Source: a bacterium
GTDB lineage: Bacteria > Bacillota_I > Bacilli_A > Izemoplasmatales > Hujiaoplasmataceae
Assembly: GCA_030684695.1 (NCBI GenBank)
Contig: JAUXXX010000035.1
Coordinates: 28,835-92,834, forward strand
Length of the DNA stretch: 64,000 bases
Reading direction: 5' to 3'
Part shown: one piece after another, positions 10,046-20,849 of the stretch
Numbering within the stretch: position 1 is the stretch's first letter
Layout of the letters: the number at the start of each line of letters is the position of its first letter
Translations under genes and position numbers: made by a program
Notes under the pieces: model-generated
Seen by the model: the letters and a program-made list of their open reading frames with translations, nothing else
What the model was told of the DNA's origin: nothing
Databases searched by the model: none

Positions 10046-10293
10046 AAACCTCCCTTATATCTTTATCATAGAACAATCAACTAGGACTGTCAATCACTCA
10101 TACTCCTTCTTTTTAAAAAGAGTTCGTTATTAAACTAAATTTGAAACAAATAGTCCCAAAATTTCAATCACACATCCAAAAGATATATGAAACTGCGATT
10201 AGAATAAATGAAGAACCATCATTACGCAAGTCAATAATGCGGAGTGTGCATATTGGTTTTTAATGGGCATTACCACAAACCTAATATGATTAT

Positions 10294-10328
10294 TGGATCT
10301 GGGATTCGTTATCCCAGATCCATTTTTA
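10294..10328 (+). terminator. Orphan Rho-independent terminator
   Basis: GGATCTGGGAT-tcgtt-ATCCCAGATCC ATTTTT perfect 11-bp stem; no supported + strand CDS directly upstream. Confidence 0.7.
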
Positions 10329-10388
10329 ACAATCAAAACAATATCTTGAGTAATACCTATGTTATAATCTTTTATAGAGGTGATTAAA

Positions 10389-12179
10389 TTGAAGAAGCAA
10401 TTACCAAAACGTCATGAACTCGATGTGAAATACACATGGGATATGACCAACCTATTCAAGAAAGAAGAATTATATATAGAAGCATTTGATGTAGTGGAAC
10501 ATGATGTGGATCTATTTTGTGCGAAGTATGAGAACAAACTACATTCCAAAGAATTAATCAATGAAGCTCTTACTGCGTTTCAAGATATTCAAGCAAGATT
10601 GACAAAAATTGGAGCATACAGTTCCTTACAAGCGAGTTCTGATTCCATTTCTGAAGAAAACCAAATGCGTCAAGGGAAAGCGATGATTCGTTTCCAAAGT
10701 ATTTCTAAAAAGGTAGCATTCTTAACAAACGAGTTAAAACAAGTAGATAATGAAGTGTTATTAGCAGCGGCGGAACTAAGCGATGATAATCGATACTATT
10801 TGAAAGATTTAATTGAAGACAAAAATCACACATTGATCCCAGAAGTCGAAAAAACATTGGTTGCTTTATCGCCGGTGTTAAACGCATCTTATGTCAATTA
10901 CAATCGTTTTAAACTAGCCGATATGAAATTTAATGATTTTCTTGTGGATGGTATCACATATCCCAACTCATTTACCTTGTTTGAAAATGAATATGAACAC
11001 GATGTAAATACACTCGTTAGAAGAAATGCTTATGAAACGTTTTATCAAAAACTTTCCGAATACCAACATGGGTTTGCAAGTAACTATCAAGCTCATGTTC
11101 AAAAAGAAAAAATCATGTCTGAACTACGAGGATATCCAAGCGTATTCGATTATTTACTCCATGATCAAAAAGTATCCAAAGATTTCATGGACCGTCAGAT
11201 TGATTTGATTATGGAAAAACTTGCGCCGGCAATGAGAAAATATGCACTTCTATTAAAGAAAGTCCATGGACTCGATAAACTGACCTACGCAGACTTAAAA
11301 ATCCCTGTGGATCCGACGTTTGAACCCAAAGTATCGATAGAAGAATCCAAGCGTTTATTGATCGAAGGATTGTCTGTTTTGGGTAGTGAGTATAATCAAA
11401 TTGTATCGCGTGCTTTTGAAGAAAGATGGATCGATTTTCCTCAAAGTCTTGGGAAGTCTACGGGAGGTTTTTGTTCTTCTCCATATGGATCAACTTCTTA
11501 TATTTTGATTAATTGGAATGGTCAGATGGATGAAGTAATGGTATTAGCACACGAGATTGGTCACGCAGGACATTTCCAATATGCCAATGCGAATCAAAGT
11601 ATTTTGAACACAAGACCATCCATGTATTTTATTGAAGCACCATCCACAACCAATGAGTTGTTAATGGCGAATCATTTAATCAAGAATGCGAAATCAAAAA
11701 GAGAAAAAACATGGTTACAATCTGTCATGATTTCCAGGACATATTATCATAACTTTGTGACTCATTTGCTTGAAGCCGCGTTCCAAAGAGAAGTGTATAA
11801 TAAAGTGGATAGTTTGCAACCCCTATCCGCTCATATTCTCAAAAATATCAAACTAGATGTGTTAAAGAAGTTTTGGGGAGATGCAGTGGAAATCCCAGAA
11901 TGGGCAGGTTTAACCTGGATGAGACAACCCCATTATTTTATGGGTTTATATCCGTATACATATTCCGCCGGACTTACTCTAGGCACTAAAGTGTCCAGAC
12001 TAATCGAAAACAAGGAGATTTTGCCTCAAGATTGGATTAATGTATTAAAAGCAGGTGGTACAAAAACACCACTTGAATTAGCAAAAATGGTTGGCGTGGA
12101 TTTGACCACAGACACCACGCTTTGCGAAGTGATTGAAGAAATATCAGCCATCATTGAAGATATTATTGCAAACCAGTAA
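10389..12179 (+). CDS. pepF: Oligoendopeptidase F (M3 family)
   Basis: HEIGHAGHFQ zinc motif, 599 aa ORF; TTG start at 10389 after AGGTG SD preferred over the track GTG at 10380. Confidence 0.93.
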   Translation: MKKQLPKRHELDVKYTWDMTNLFKKEELYIEAFDVVEHDVDLFCAKYENKLHSKELINEALTAFQDIQARLTKIGAYSSLQASSDSISEENQMRQGKAMIRFQSISKKVAFLTNELKQVDNEVLLAAAELSDDNRYYLKDLIEDKNHTLIPEVEKTLVALSPVLNASYVNYNRFKLADMKFNDFLVDGITYPNSFTLFENEYEHDVNTLVRRNAYETFYQKLSEYQHGFASNYQAHVQKEKIMSELRGYPSVFDYLLHDQKVSKDFMDRQIDLIMEKLAPAMRKYALLLKKVHGLDKLTYADLKIPVDPTFEPKVSIEESKRLLIEGLSVLGSEYNQIVSRAFEERWIDFPQSLGKSTGGFCSSPYGSTSYILINWNGQMDEVMVLAHEIGHAGHFQYANANQSILNTRPSMYFIEAPSTTNELLMANHLIKNAKSKREKTWLQSVMISRTYYHNFVTHLLEAAFQREVYNKVDSLQPLSAHILKNIKLDVLKKFWGDAVEIPEWAGLTWMRQPHYFMGLYPYTYSAGLTLGTKVSRLIENKEILPQDWINVLKAGGTKTPLELAKMVGVDLTTDTTLCEVIEEISAIIEDIIANQ

Positions 12180-12210
12180 GCATCCAAACATATATAATGA
12201 AAGACGATTT

Positions 12211-12236
12211 AGACTAGGGAATCCCTAGTCTTTTTC
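12211..12236 (+). terminator. Rho-independent terminator of pepF
   Basis: AGACTAGGG-aat-CCCTAGTCTTTTTC. Confidence 0.8.
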
Positions 12237-12651
12237 TTATCATTAGTTTCAACCCCCCTTTTATGGGGTCGCTACTTTATCACACATAGCGATTCATAAA
12301 GGGCTATTAGGCGAATGTAATTTTAAAGTGTAGTGATTTTGCAGGGATTGATTGGATGTATAAATTAATGTTTATTCAAAAGAACAATAAGGAAGCTTAG
12401 TTGAACAAGTGATTCATAAGTCATCAATTTAGTGATAGTTATTGTTTTAATCGAGGAGAGATTACTTCCGAGTAACAACAATTCAGATTTCTTTGAATGG
12501 TGTTATAGACTCAAAATGAAGTAATTAACATCAAGAAATTATTCTAGTTTTCTCCACGATCGAAGTGATGGTTTATGAATGTACAATAAAATTCATCCAA
12601 CCCTTGGTTTTCAAAAGAGGTATGATAGTATATAGATGGGGTGATCAATGT

Positions 12652-13065
12652 ATGGATATTGTCCAATATGTTTCTCAATATGAACCACTACTTCACAATT
12701 TGATCGTTGCTCAAGGGGAGGATTGGTTTGATTATACCTTGGGAGAAAATCGACAAAAATATGCAAATGCCTTGGAGAAATCAATCGTCTATCTAGTCAT
12801 CCAGGATGGGGAATGTGTTGGATATGTACGCTGTGTGAATGATTTTGGCTATGGCATTTACATCTATGATTTATTGGTTCATTCAAAAGTGCGAGGGAAC
12901 CACCTTGGGAAAGCATTGATGGATAGAGTCAAACAAGATTATCCCAATGACATAGTCTATGTTATGTCTGATGTGGATGGGTATTATCAAAAATTAGGAT
13001 ACTCTTTAGAAGGGTCCATCTTTGTTGTAACTACAGATATAAGAGAACAAAGCGAACAAAAGTAG
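12652..13065 (+). CDS. GNAT family N-acetyltransferase
   Basis: YIYDLLVHSKVRGNHLGKALMDRVK acetyl-CoA binding motif; ATG 12652 with SD GGGGTGAT preferred over the upstream start at 12565. Confidence 0.8.
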   Translation: MDIVQYVSQYEPLLHNLIVAQGEDWFDYTLGENRQKYANALEKSIVYLVIQDGECVGYVRCVNDFGYGIYIYDLLVHSKVRGNHLGKALMDRVKQDYPNDIVYVMSDVDGYYQKLGYSLEGSIFVVTTDIREQSEQK

Positions 13066-13109
13066 AATGTTATAGTACAATAAGTGTTATCTAATTATTT
13101 GAGGTTACT

Positions 13110-14333
13110 ATGAAAAAATCGATTATTTTTGCCATCTTGTTTTATTTTATTCAAGGAGTTGTTCATAATCTAGGTCATCCTGTGACACCATCTTTTGTGA
13201 GGGGACAAGGAATTCCTGACTACATGTTTGGTGTCTTTTTTGCTGCAATGAGCTTGGGAATGATGTTTGGAGCGCCGCTATGGGGAATATTAAGTGATCG
13301 TGGGAAAAAGAAAACATATATTGTGATTGGGTTATTGCTATATAGCATTGGTCAGTTTGGATTTGGGTTCATGAATAATTCCATACTGATGGTAATGTCT
13401 CGTTTTATCAGTGGATTTGGTGTATCGAGTGCCGTAACCTTGCTGACAAGCTATGTCATTGAAGAGTCAGATTTGACAACACGTGCAAAGAATCTGGCAT
13501 ATACTGCAGCTTCTGTTGGTTTGGGGGCGTCTGCTGGTTATTGGATTGGAGGATTTATCGCCACCAATCCAATGATTTCTTCACTCTTAGCGACATCTAA
13601 TTTATCGATGGTATTTTTGTATCAATCGGTATTAAACATTGGATATATTTTGGTAATCATGTGGTTGTTTCAAGATAAACCCTTTATTCATTCGCAAACA
13701 AAGAAACAAACGTCTATTTGGCAAGGCTTGAAAGAAATTACCAAAATTGACGTAAGTTTGTTGTTTTTCTTTGGGGCGCTGGTCTTAATGACCATCGGTG
13801 GTATTAATTTAAGTAAGTACATCGATGTTTATTTTGATGAACTTGGGTATAATCCACAAGAACTAGGTACATTTGTGATGGCTTCGGGAATCGTTTCCTT
13901 GTTGGCAAGTGTCTTGATCGTACCATTTGTCTCACGATTTAAACGTCAACTTGGAGTCCTTGCGCTCTTGCATATATGTAGTGCTATTATCGTGTTTTAT
14001 GTGTTCCGTGAAACAGCGTTTCTGCTGGTAATTTATACAGTATACATGATTTACATTGTGTTAAGAACGATTCACCACCCACTAGAACAAAATTATATTG
14101 CCTATAATGTAAAAGATGGCAAGTATGGAGCGATTATGGGAGTAAGGCAATCATTTGTATCCATTGGAATGGTTGTGGGGCCTTTGTTAGGTGGATTTTT
14201 GTATGAAAGAAGTCCTTTGTTGTTATTTGATATGAGTGCATATGCCTTTTTAATAGGAGTGGTTTTTCTTGTTTGCACTGCAATACTGAAGAAAAAATCA
14301 ATAAATGGAGGAAGCAACTATGAAAACAACTAG
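13110..14333 (+). CDS. MFS transporter
   Basis: 12-TM pattern, GxxSDRxGKKK loop 2-3 motif. Confidence 0.85.
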   Translation: MKKSIIFAILFYFIQGVVHNLGHPVTPSFVRGQGIPDYMFGVFFAAMSLGMMFGAPLWGILSDRGKKKTYIVIGLLLYSIGQFGFGFMNNSILMVMSRFISGFGVSSAVTLLTSYVIEESDLTTRAKNLAYTAASVGLGASAGYWIGGFIATNPMISSLLATSNLSMVFLYQSVLNIGYILVIMWLFQDKPFIHSQTKKQTSIWQGLKEITKIDVSLLFFFGALVLMTIGGINLSKYIDVYFDELGYNPQELGTFVMASGIVSLLASVLIVPFVSRFKRQLGVLALLHICSAIIVFYVFRETAFLLVIYTVYMIYIVLRTIHHPLEQNYIAYNVKDGKYGAIMGVRQSFVSIGMVVGPLLGGFLYERSPLLLFDMSAYAFLIGVVFLVCTAILKKKSINGGSNYENN

Positions 14334-14715
14334 TCCTGGCTTTCAAACGATTGAAGAGTACATTGAACTATTTGATGGATTGACAAAGGAGCGTTTGCTT
14401 CTGTTACAATCGCTTATCAAACTTCACGCACCTCTTGCTAAAGAAATGATAAATTACCAGATTCCAACATTTGAATATTATGGGAATTTGGTCCATTTTG
14501 CGGCATTTTCCAAGCACATTGGGTTTTATCCTGGAAGCAGTGGAGTAGAAGCATTTGAAGCATCTTTACAACCATATAAACACGCAAAAGGATCCATTCA
14601 ATTTCTCCTTAGCCAAGAAATGCCTTGGGATTTAATTGCAAGAATTGTTCTTTTCCGTGTTCAAGAAAATGAACAACGGATGGAAATGAAACGTGATCAT
14701 TCCACAACTAAGTAA
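14320..14715 (+). CDS. DUF1801 family protein
   Basis: TIEEYIELFDGLTKERLLLLQSLI...INYQIPTFEYYGNLVHFAAFSKHIGFYPG; overlaps end of the MFS gene. Confidence 0.8.
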   Translation: MKTTSPGFQTIEEYIELFDGLTKERLLLLQSLIKLHAPLAKEMINYQIPTFEYYGNLVHFAAFSKHIGFYPGSSGVEAFEASLQPYKHAKGSIQFLLSQEMPWDLIARIVLFRVQENEQRMEMKRDHSTTK

Positions 14716-15003
14716 CACAGAGTCACTTCATATGCCTAGATATTTTCGCATGTATTTTGGGTTATTCTTTTTAGTGAATAAAGAAAATCACATCATGCTT
14801 TTGTCATCGTAGACTCTAAAATATGATTGATGGGAGGACATAAATTAATAATGATTAATGTAGGAAAATAATCTCTAATGTTTTCTTGATGTTTACAATT
14901 CAAAAAAAGTGACTAGAATTGAAAATTAATAGTGTTAATCGTTTGTCATCTTGAGAAATGATTGTTATAATTCGAAGTAGAAAAAAAGAAATAGGTGGAT
15001 AAA

Positions 15004-16377
15004 ATGTCGAACGAATCATTACCAATCCTCAAAAAAGAAATCGGCTTGTTTGGTGGAGTTTCCATTTTAACAGGAATTATGGTCGGGTCTGGTATCTTTT
15101 TTATTGGATCTTATGTGTTGTTATTTACAGGCTTTTCCGTGGGGTTAGCCATCTTGGTGTGGCTAATTGGTGGAGTACTCACCTTGTTTTCGAGTTTAGC
15201 GTATGCGGAACTAGGGACATCACTTCCTTATAGTGGTGGATACTATGTATATCTGCGTGAAGCGTATGGAAAAGAAGTAGCGTTTATGGGTGGGTTTACG
15301 AACTTCATCTTAGCGAGTTCTGGAAGCATCGCTGCACTTGCCATCGCATTTTCTCAGATTTTATCCAATGTCATACCGGCATTAGGAGGAGATGTATTAT
15401 CAAGTGGTGCTCAAAAAATAATCGCTGCTGGATTGATTATCGGATTAAGCGTCGTGAATTACTTCGGGGTAAAACTGGGGACTTCTATTCAAAAAGTATT
15501 TATTTGGGTGAAAGCCATACCTATTATTTTGGTGTTAATCCTTGGTTTGTTCTTAGGAACACAACAAGTCGATTTTAGTATCACACTTGAAAATGTTGGG
15601 TTTGCTGGGGTAATTGGGATGCTAGGTTTTGGAGTTGTCGCAACGCTTTGGGCATACGAAGGATGGACCAATCTGAATAACCTAACAGAGGAAATGAAGA
15701 ATCCAGGAAAGAATTTGCCAAAAGCATTGGTGTTAACCATTGTTTCTGTGATTTTACTTTATATTTTATATAACATTTCGATTGTTCGAGTGATTCCATT
15801 TGGAACGATTGTTGATAACATTCAAGCGGGGAATATTTACTTAGGAATCACAGCAGCAGCTACTATTTTAGGGCAAGCTGGCATGATTATTGTGCTATTA
15901 ACGATGTTAATTAGTGTGTTTGGGGCGTTGTCTGGATGTATTATGGCATTTCCTCGAGTTTATTATGCAATGGGAAAAGATGGCTCGTTTATTGATGCCT
16001 TTGGTAAAATTGATGCCAAGACAAAAACACCATACATAAGTATCATTGCTTCTGCTGTAGTTAGTATCCTTTTATTGGTTTTTGAATTAGCAGATTTAGT
16101 TTCCTTGGTTGCGTTTGGTGGATTGGTGTTTAATACACTGATCATCTTTTCCGTTTTTTTGTTTCGAAAACGTCATCCAGAGTATCTTCGTCCATACAAG
16201 ATGTGGGGATATCCAGTGGTTCCAATTATTACAATCGTGATGCTTTTGGGTGTGCTTTCAGCAACACTTGTGATGAATGTTGTTCCTTCTTTGATTGGTC
16301 TTGGTGTGATTTTATCAGGGCTACCTGTTTATTACCTCATTCAGTTCATCAAAAAAGCGAAGTTGAAAAAAGAATAA
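15004..16377 (+). CDS. APC family amino acid permease
   Basis: GVSILTGIMVGSGIF motif, 12 TM, LAT-like; ATG at 15004 after AGGTGG SD. Confidence 0.88.
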   Translation: MSNESLPILKKEIGLFGGVSILTGIMVGSGIFFIGSYVLLFTGFSVGLAILVWLIGGVLTLFSSLAYAELGTSLPYSGGYYVYLREAYGKEVAFMGGFTNFILASSGSIAALAIAFSQILSNVIPALGGDVLSSGAQKIIAAGLIIGLSVVNYFGVKLGTSIQKVFIWVKAIPIILVLILGLFLGTQQVDFSITLENVGFAGVIGMLGFGVVATLWAYEGWTNLNNLTEEMKNPGKNLPKALVLTIVSVILLYILYNISIVRVIPFGTIVDNIQAGNIYLGITAAATILGQAGMIIVLLTMLISVFGALSGCIMAFPRVYYAMGKDGSFIDAFGKIDAKTKTPYISIIASAVVSILLLVFELADLVSLVAFGGLVFNTLIIFSVFLFRKRHPEYLRPYKMWGYPVVPIITIVMLLGVLSATLVMNVVPSLIGLGVILSGLPVYYLIQFIKKAKLKKE

Positions 16378-16599
16378 ACAAGCATTCATTTTGAAACCTG
16401 TAAATGTAGAATGTTTCCGATAGAATGGAATATGGAATATTTTCATAAATCGTTACATGTTTATAGTGGTTGATTTAGCATGATAGATTGTGATAAAAAA
16501 GGTTACTTATGAAAATAACTTTCATACTTGCCGTAAGAACGGTTTGTAGTATAATGGTAATAACATTTTAAAAACAATACAGAAAAGAGAGTATACATT

Positions 16600-19116
16600 A
16601 TGCATAAATACGACTGGACGCTCATCGAAAAATTAAACCAAGACATTTCCTCCTATTTTCCGCATTTGTTTTTGATTGATAAATCAATGACAAGAAGCTT
16701 TGAAGGCGTCTCACGTCTTGTTATGCTGGATCGTTATACCCAAAAAGACATTAACCATACCACACTAGGCAATGGAGATTTAGTTGTCTGCGTAGTCAAA
16801 GATGATCCGAAGTTCCCAACTAGAGGAATTGGATACATTACTTCCATTGAAGGGGATAAAGTTCATATCAAACTGGAAGAAGAATACATTGGGATTGCAA
16901 TTGATGTACTTCCAAGCGGAGAAATCATCCGTTTAAAAAATTCAGTGGATAAACCCATGGAAATCTATTATGAGCAAATCGCTCATCGGGTAGCCAATAA
17001 CTTAGGGATTGGCGAAACAGTCGATAAAGTAAAAGAGTTTTATCATGAAATTGCCGAAATGAACTTAGTGCCTGCAGGGCGTGTTTTGTTTGGCGCGGGC
17101 AGTCAAAGTGCGGTAACCTACTTCAACTGCTTTGTAATGCCCTATATTCACGACTCAAGAGCAGGAATCAGTGATCATCGCCAACAAGTCATGGAAATTA
17201 TGAGCCGTGGTGGCGGAGTAGGAACAAACGGTTCAACTCTTCGTCCTAAAAACTCCTTAGCAAAAGGAGTCAGCGGAAAATCAAGTGGTGCAGTAAGTTG
17301 GCTTCAAGATTTAAGTCAATTAACCAATTTAGTCGAGCAAGGTGGATCACGTCGTGGTGCACAAATGATTATGATGGCGGATTGGCATCCAGATATCATC
17401 GAATTCATCATTTCTAAAATGCAAAATCCAAGAATCTTACAGTTCTTAATCGACACGATTAAGGATGAAGATATTGTCAGAGAAGCGAAAGCAAAACTTA
17501 AGTTTATCCCACTTTCTTCTGATGAAGTTGAAATGTATGAGATGTTAAATGACGTTGAAGAAAAGAATCCAGGTTCTTTAAAACCATCCGTATTTAGCAA
17601 AGTCAAAGAGTTCTTATTATATAAGGGGCGTTATGAAGTTAAAAATCCAGAATATTTCAATGGAGCGAATATCTCTGTAGCGATTACTAGAGAATTTATG
17701 GAAGCTGTTGAAAAGGACTTAACGTATGAATTGCGCTTCCCAGATATTGATAATTATACCAAAGGTGAGAAAGCCGCATATGACGAAAAATGGCGTGATG
17801 TGGGCGATGTCCGTGAATGGGAAAAGATGGGGTATGGCGTTCGTACCTATAAAACATTTCAAGCTAAAGAGTTATGGAACCTGATTAATATTTGTGCAAC
17901 TTATTCAGCGGAACCAGGAATCTTCTTTATTGATAACGCCAATGATATGACCAATGCGTTAGGATATAATCAAAAAGTCGTATCCACCAATCCTTGTGGA
18001 GAACAACCACTCGCTCCATATTCTGTATGTAATTTAGCTGCGATTAATTTATCAAACATGGTCGACCACAAAAAGAAACAAGTGGATTGGAATAAACTTC
18101 AAACCACAATTCGCGCAAGTGTTCGCATGCAAGATAATGTCATTGATCGTACGACATACTTCCTTGACCAAAACAAACGTCAAGCATTAGGGGAACGTCG
18201 TGTTGGGTTAGGAATCATGGGTTTGCATGACTTATTAATTTATTGTAATATCCGATATGGGTCGGAATTTGGAAATGAATTTGTGGAACACTTAATGAAA
18301 TTCATTGCTATCAATGCCTACCAAACATCGATTGATCTGGCCAAAGAAAAAGGCTCTTTCCCCTTCTTAGAACAATATGGCTCGAGAGCAAAATTCATTG
18401 AATCTGGTTATATGAAGAAAATGCCAAAAGAAATTAGAGATGGCGTACTCCAACACGGAATTCGCAACTCTCATTTATTAACCATCGCCCCAACCGGTTC
18501 TACAGGAACCATGGTTGGAGTATCCACAGGACTGGAACCTTACTTTGCATTTAAGTATTTCAGAAGTGGACGCTTAGGAAAATACATGGAAGTAGACGCT
18601 CCAATCGTCGAAACCTATTTGCAAATGCATCCAGAATATAGAGGAAAACGATTGCCAGATATCTTCGTTGCTGCGATGGACTTAACCGCTCAAGAACATG
18701 CAGATGTGCAATGTATTATCCAACGTTGGGTCGATTCCTCGATTTCAAAAACCGTGAATGCACCCAAAGGATATAGCGTAGAACAAGTAGAAGAACTCTA
18801 TTTATACCTCTATAAGAATGGTGCCAAAGGTGGAACGGTCTATGTTGATGGAAGTCGTGACACTCAAGTATTGACCTTGAAGAAAGACGATACTTCTGCT
18901 GTTCAACTTGATTTGGTAGATATGGGAATTGAAGTAGAAAAAGGAAAAGTACAAAAAGAGTCCGAAAGCCAATTGCATTTGCGAAGCAAAGCAGGTAAAA
19001 ATATTGGTGTTGAGATTGGCGATATTTGTCCAATATGCTCAGAAGGAACCGTTGAAGATTTAGGCGGATGTCATACTTGTACGAACTGTAATGCACAGTT
19101 AAAGTGCGGATTATAA
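16600..19116 (+). CDS. nrdJ: Adenosylcobalamin-dependent (class II) ribonucleoside reductase
   Basis: NLVPAGRVLFGAGSQ, SRGGGVGTNGSTLRPKN, NPCGEQPLAPYSVCNLAAINLS, C-terminal CPICSEG...CHTCTNCNAQLKCGL. Confidence 0.93.
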   Translation: MHKYDWTLIEKLNQDISSYFPHLFLIDKSMTRSFEGVSRLVMLDRYTQKDINHTTLGNGDLVVCVVKDDPKFPTRGIGYITSIEGDKVHIKLEEEYIGIAIDVLPSGEIIRLKNSVDKPMEIYYEQIAHRVANNLGIGETVDKVKEFYHEIAEMNLVPAGRVLFGAGSQSAVTYFNCFVMPYIHDSRAGISDHRQQVMEIMSRGGGVGTNGSTLRPKNSLAKGVSGKSSGAVSWLQDLSQLTNLVEQGGSRRGAQMIMMADWHPDIIEFIISKMQNPRILQFLIDTIKDEDIVREAKAKLKFIPLSSDEVEMYEMLNDVEEKNPGSLKPSVFSKVKEFLLYKGRYEVKNPEYFNGANISVAITREFMEAVEKDLTYELRFPDIDNYTKGEKAAYDEKWRDVGDVREWEKMGYGVRTYKTFQAKELWNLINICATYSAEPGIFFIDNANDMTNALGYNQKVVSTNPCGEQPLAPYSVCNLAAINLSNMVDHKKKQVDWNKLQTTIRASVRMQDNVIDRTTYFLDQNKRQALGERRVGLGIMGLHDLLIYCNIRYGSEFGNEFVEHLMKFIAINAYQTSIDLAKEKGSFPFLEQYGSRAKFIESGYMKKMPKEIRDGVLQHGIRNSHLLTIAPTGSTGTMVGVSTGLEPYFAFKYFRSGRLGKYMEVDAPIVETYLQMHPEYRGKRLPDIFVAAMDLTAQEHADVQCIIQRWVDSSISKTVNAPKGYSVEQVEELYLYLYKNGAKGGTVYVDGSRDTQVLTLKKDDTSAVQLDLVDMGIEVEKGKVQKESESQLHLRSKAGKNIGVEIGDICPICSEGTVEDLGGCHTCTNCNAQLKCGL

Positions 19117-19126
19117 ATAATTATTT

Positions 19127-19153
19127 AAGGGGACGAATCGTCGTCCCCTTTTC
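19127..19153 (+). terminator. Rho-independent terminator of nrdJ
   Basis: AAGGGGACGA-atcg-TCGTCCCCTTTTC. Confidence 0.8.
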
Positions 19154-19211
19154 TTATACGAATAGTTATGTGCTTGCAATCCATCTAATAATCGAGTAAA
19201 ATATTCCTAAT

Positions 19212-19287
19212 GGGGCTGTAGCTCAGCTGGGAGAGCGCTAGCGTGGCACGCTAGAGGTCGCGGGTTCGATCCCCGTCAGCTCCACCA
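19212..19287 (+). tRNA. tRNA-Ala (GGC)
   Basis: Cloverleaf; anticodon loop GTGGCAC; G3-U70 in acceptor stem (GGGGCTG/CAGCTCC) = Ala identity; encoded CCA. Confidence 0.95.
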
Positions 19288-19299
19288 TTAGTTTGCACT

Positions 19300-19331
19300 G
19301 GTCTGATACGAAATGTATTAGGCCTTTTTTC
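19300..19331 (+). terminator. Terminator after tRNA-Ala
   Basis: GGTCTGATAC-gaaat-GTATTAGGCC TTTTTT. Confidence 0.75.
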
Positions 19332-19437
19332 TTTGCAGAAAGGGCGTTATATCCCTATCTGCCAATTTCAGAATGATATTTTGAGCTAAAATCGGAGTTT
19401 TTACAGGTCAGATATTTTATCGCTATCTAACCAAATA

Positions 19438-19490
19438 ACGATTACCAAACCATTTACACGATTACCTAACATTTGAACGATTTCATGCTA
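19438..19490. repeat. Degenerate ~20-bp tandem repeat ACGATTACCNAACCATTTAC
   Basis: acgattaccaaaccatttac / acgattacctaacatttga / acgatttcatg; related array at 20798-20849. Confidence 0.55.
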
Positions 19491-19605
19491 TCGTATTCAT
19501 GAACAGGATGGATTAATGAATTGGCAAGAGGTATAATAGAAAGTAAGATGGATATATTATAGAGAATGGTAGCAGTTCTATTGCATGCAATGATGGAGGA
19601 TTATG

Positions 19606-20544
19606 ATGATTTCAGAAAGACCTATAAAAAAACTAAAACGTAGTCACTCGGGGGTATCTACACGAGATAAGAAGTCCTATTTTGGCACCAGTTCCGAATC
19701 TATATATGTTTACGATTATCAAACTACTGACCTAATTACAAAATTTCAAGATGTTCCGTATGGAGATAAACTTTTCTTAAATGAAGACAATTCGCTTTTG
19801 GTTGTAAAGGGTACTGCGGGAAAAATTGGAGTATATGATACCAAGTCATTGAAACTTAAATATGTAGTGAAGATGAAAGGGAGTTCACAGCCTCAAGATG
19901 AAAATCTCTGCTTCAGCCTTTGCGGAAAATACCTATACAATATTGTATATGTTGATACTTTGCTATCTCATTTGGTGAAGATAGATTTAGCAGATGGCTC
20001 TTATGAAAACATATACAGTCGACTAAATGAAGTCTACAGTCAAATTCATTTTGTAAAACAACACAATCTCTATTATCTATTTGGCTTCGAACGAGGAAGT
20101 AGTAATCGGTATTTCGTACGTATTCTCAATAGCGACTTTGTCGAATGCAACGAAATAGAATTAGAGAATTCCCCTAGTCAAGTCGAGTATTCTCCAAAGG
20201 AGGATTTATTTTATATCAATTATTTAGGTAATTATTCAGTTAAAGTGTTATCAAAAGACTTTTCAAAAACAATCAAAGAGATTAGCTCACAAACAATCAC
20301 AGAAACCATAAAGGGTAAGCATTCCAAAAGAGAAGTAACGAGTTCAGTATATGGTTATATTATTGGATTTTCATTAAGTACTGATACCTTATACTTGGCA
20401 ATCACATATGTTACAGCTGTTGTTGTATTTGATGATACTGGAAAGGAACAAAGAGTATTCCCCATGCTTTGCGGTTCGGCACGTTTTTTGAACAACAGTG
20501 ATGAAATAATGATCAAAGGTGACATTTATAGAATCATCAAATAA
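19606..20544 (+). CDS. Putative beta-propeller (WD40-like) protein
   Basis: Repeated blade-like strands (SIYVYDYQTTDLITKF, KIGVYDTKSLKLKYVV, YSPKEDLFYINYLGNYSVKVLSKD). Confidence 0.6.
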   Translation: MISERPIKKLKRSHSGVSTRDKKSYFGTSSESIYVYDYQTTDLITKFQDVPYGDKLFLNEDNSLLVVKGTAGKIGVYDTKSLKLKYVVKMKGSSQPQDENLCFSLCGKYLYNIVYVDTLLSHLVKIDLADGSYENIYSRLNEVYSQIHFVKQHNLYYLFGFERGSSNRYFVRILNSDFVECNEIELENSPSQVEYSPKEDLFYINYLGNYSVKVLSKDFSKTIKEISSQTITETIKGKHSKREVTSSVYGYIIGFSLSTDTLYLAITYVTAVVVFDDTGKEQRVFPMLCGSARFLNNSDEIMIKGDIYRIIK

Positions 20545-20797
20545 GATATATCCAAACCATATTCATTTCGATCTGATTTCAAGTCTTGACACCTATTTGG
20601 TTTTCATTTGCCGGAAACGAACCATCCGAGTAAGTTAAGATTGATTTTGCAATTTCTTCTAAGACACCCAAAAGAAGCGGGGCGCGAGATTTTAGCTGGA
20701 GGCGCCAAATTGTATTAAAATAGGATCCTCACACATTGTAGAAGCATAGGTTTGATACAATCGTATCGGAATTTTTTTATTCTCATTTCAGTTTTTA

Positions 20798-20849
20798 AAG
20801 ATTACCGAACAATTTGCACGTTTGCTCAACCATTTATGCGATTACCATG
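20798..20849. repeat. Second copy of the ACGATTACC-type array
   Basis: agattaccgaacaatttgc acgtttgctcaaccatttatgcg attacc. Confidence 0.45.

Noticed and set aside
16378-16599. Cobalamin riboswitch before nrdJ
   Set aside because: Looked for B12-box-like sequence; none recognised.
18716-19096. 126-aa minus ORF
   Set aside because: Antisense to the nrdJ 3' end, no domain; many similar shadow ORFs inside strong CDSs were discarded likewise.
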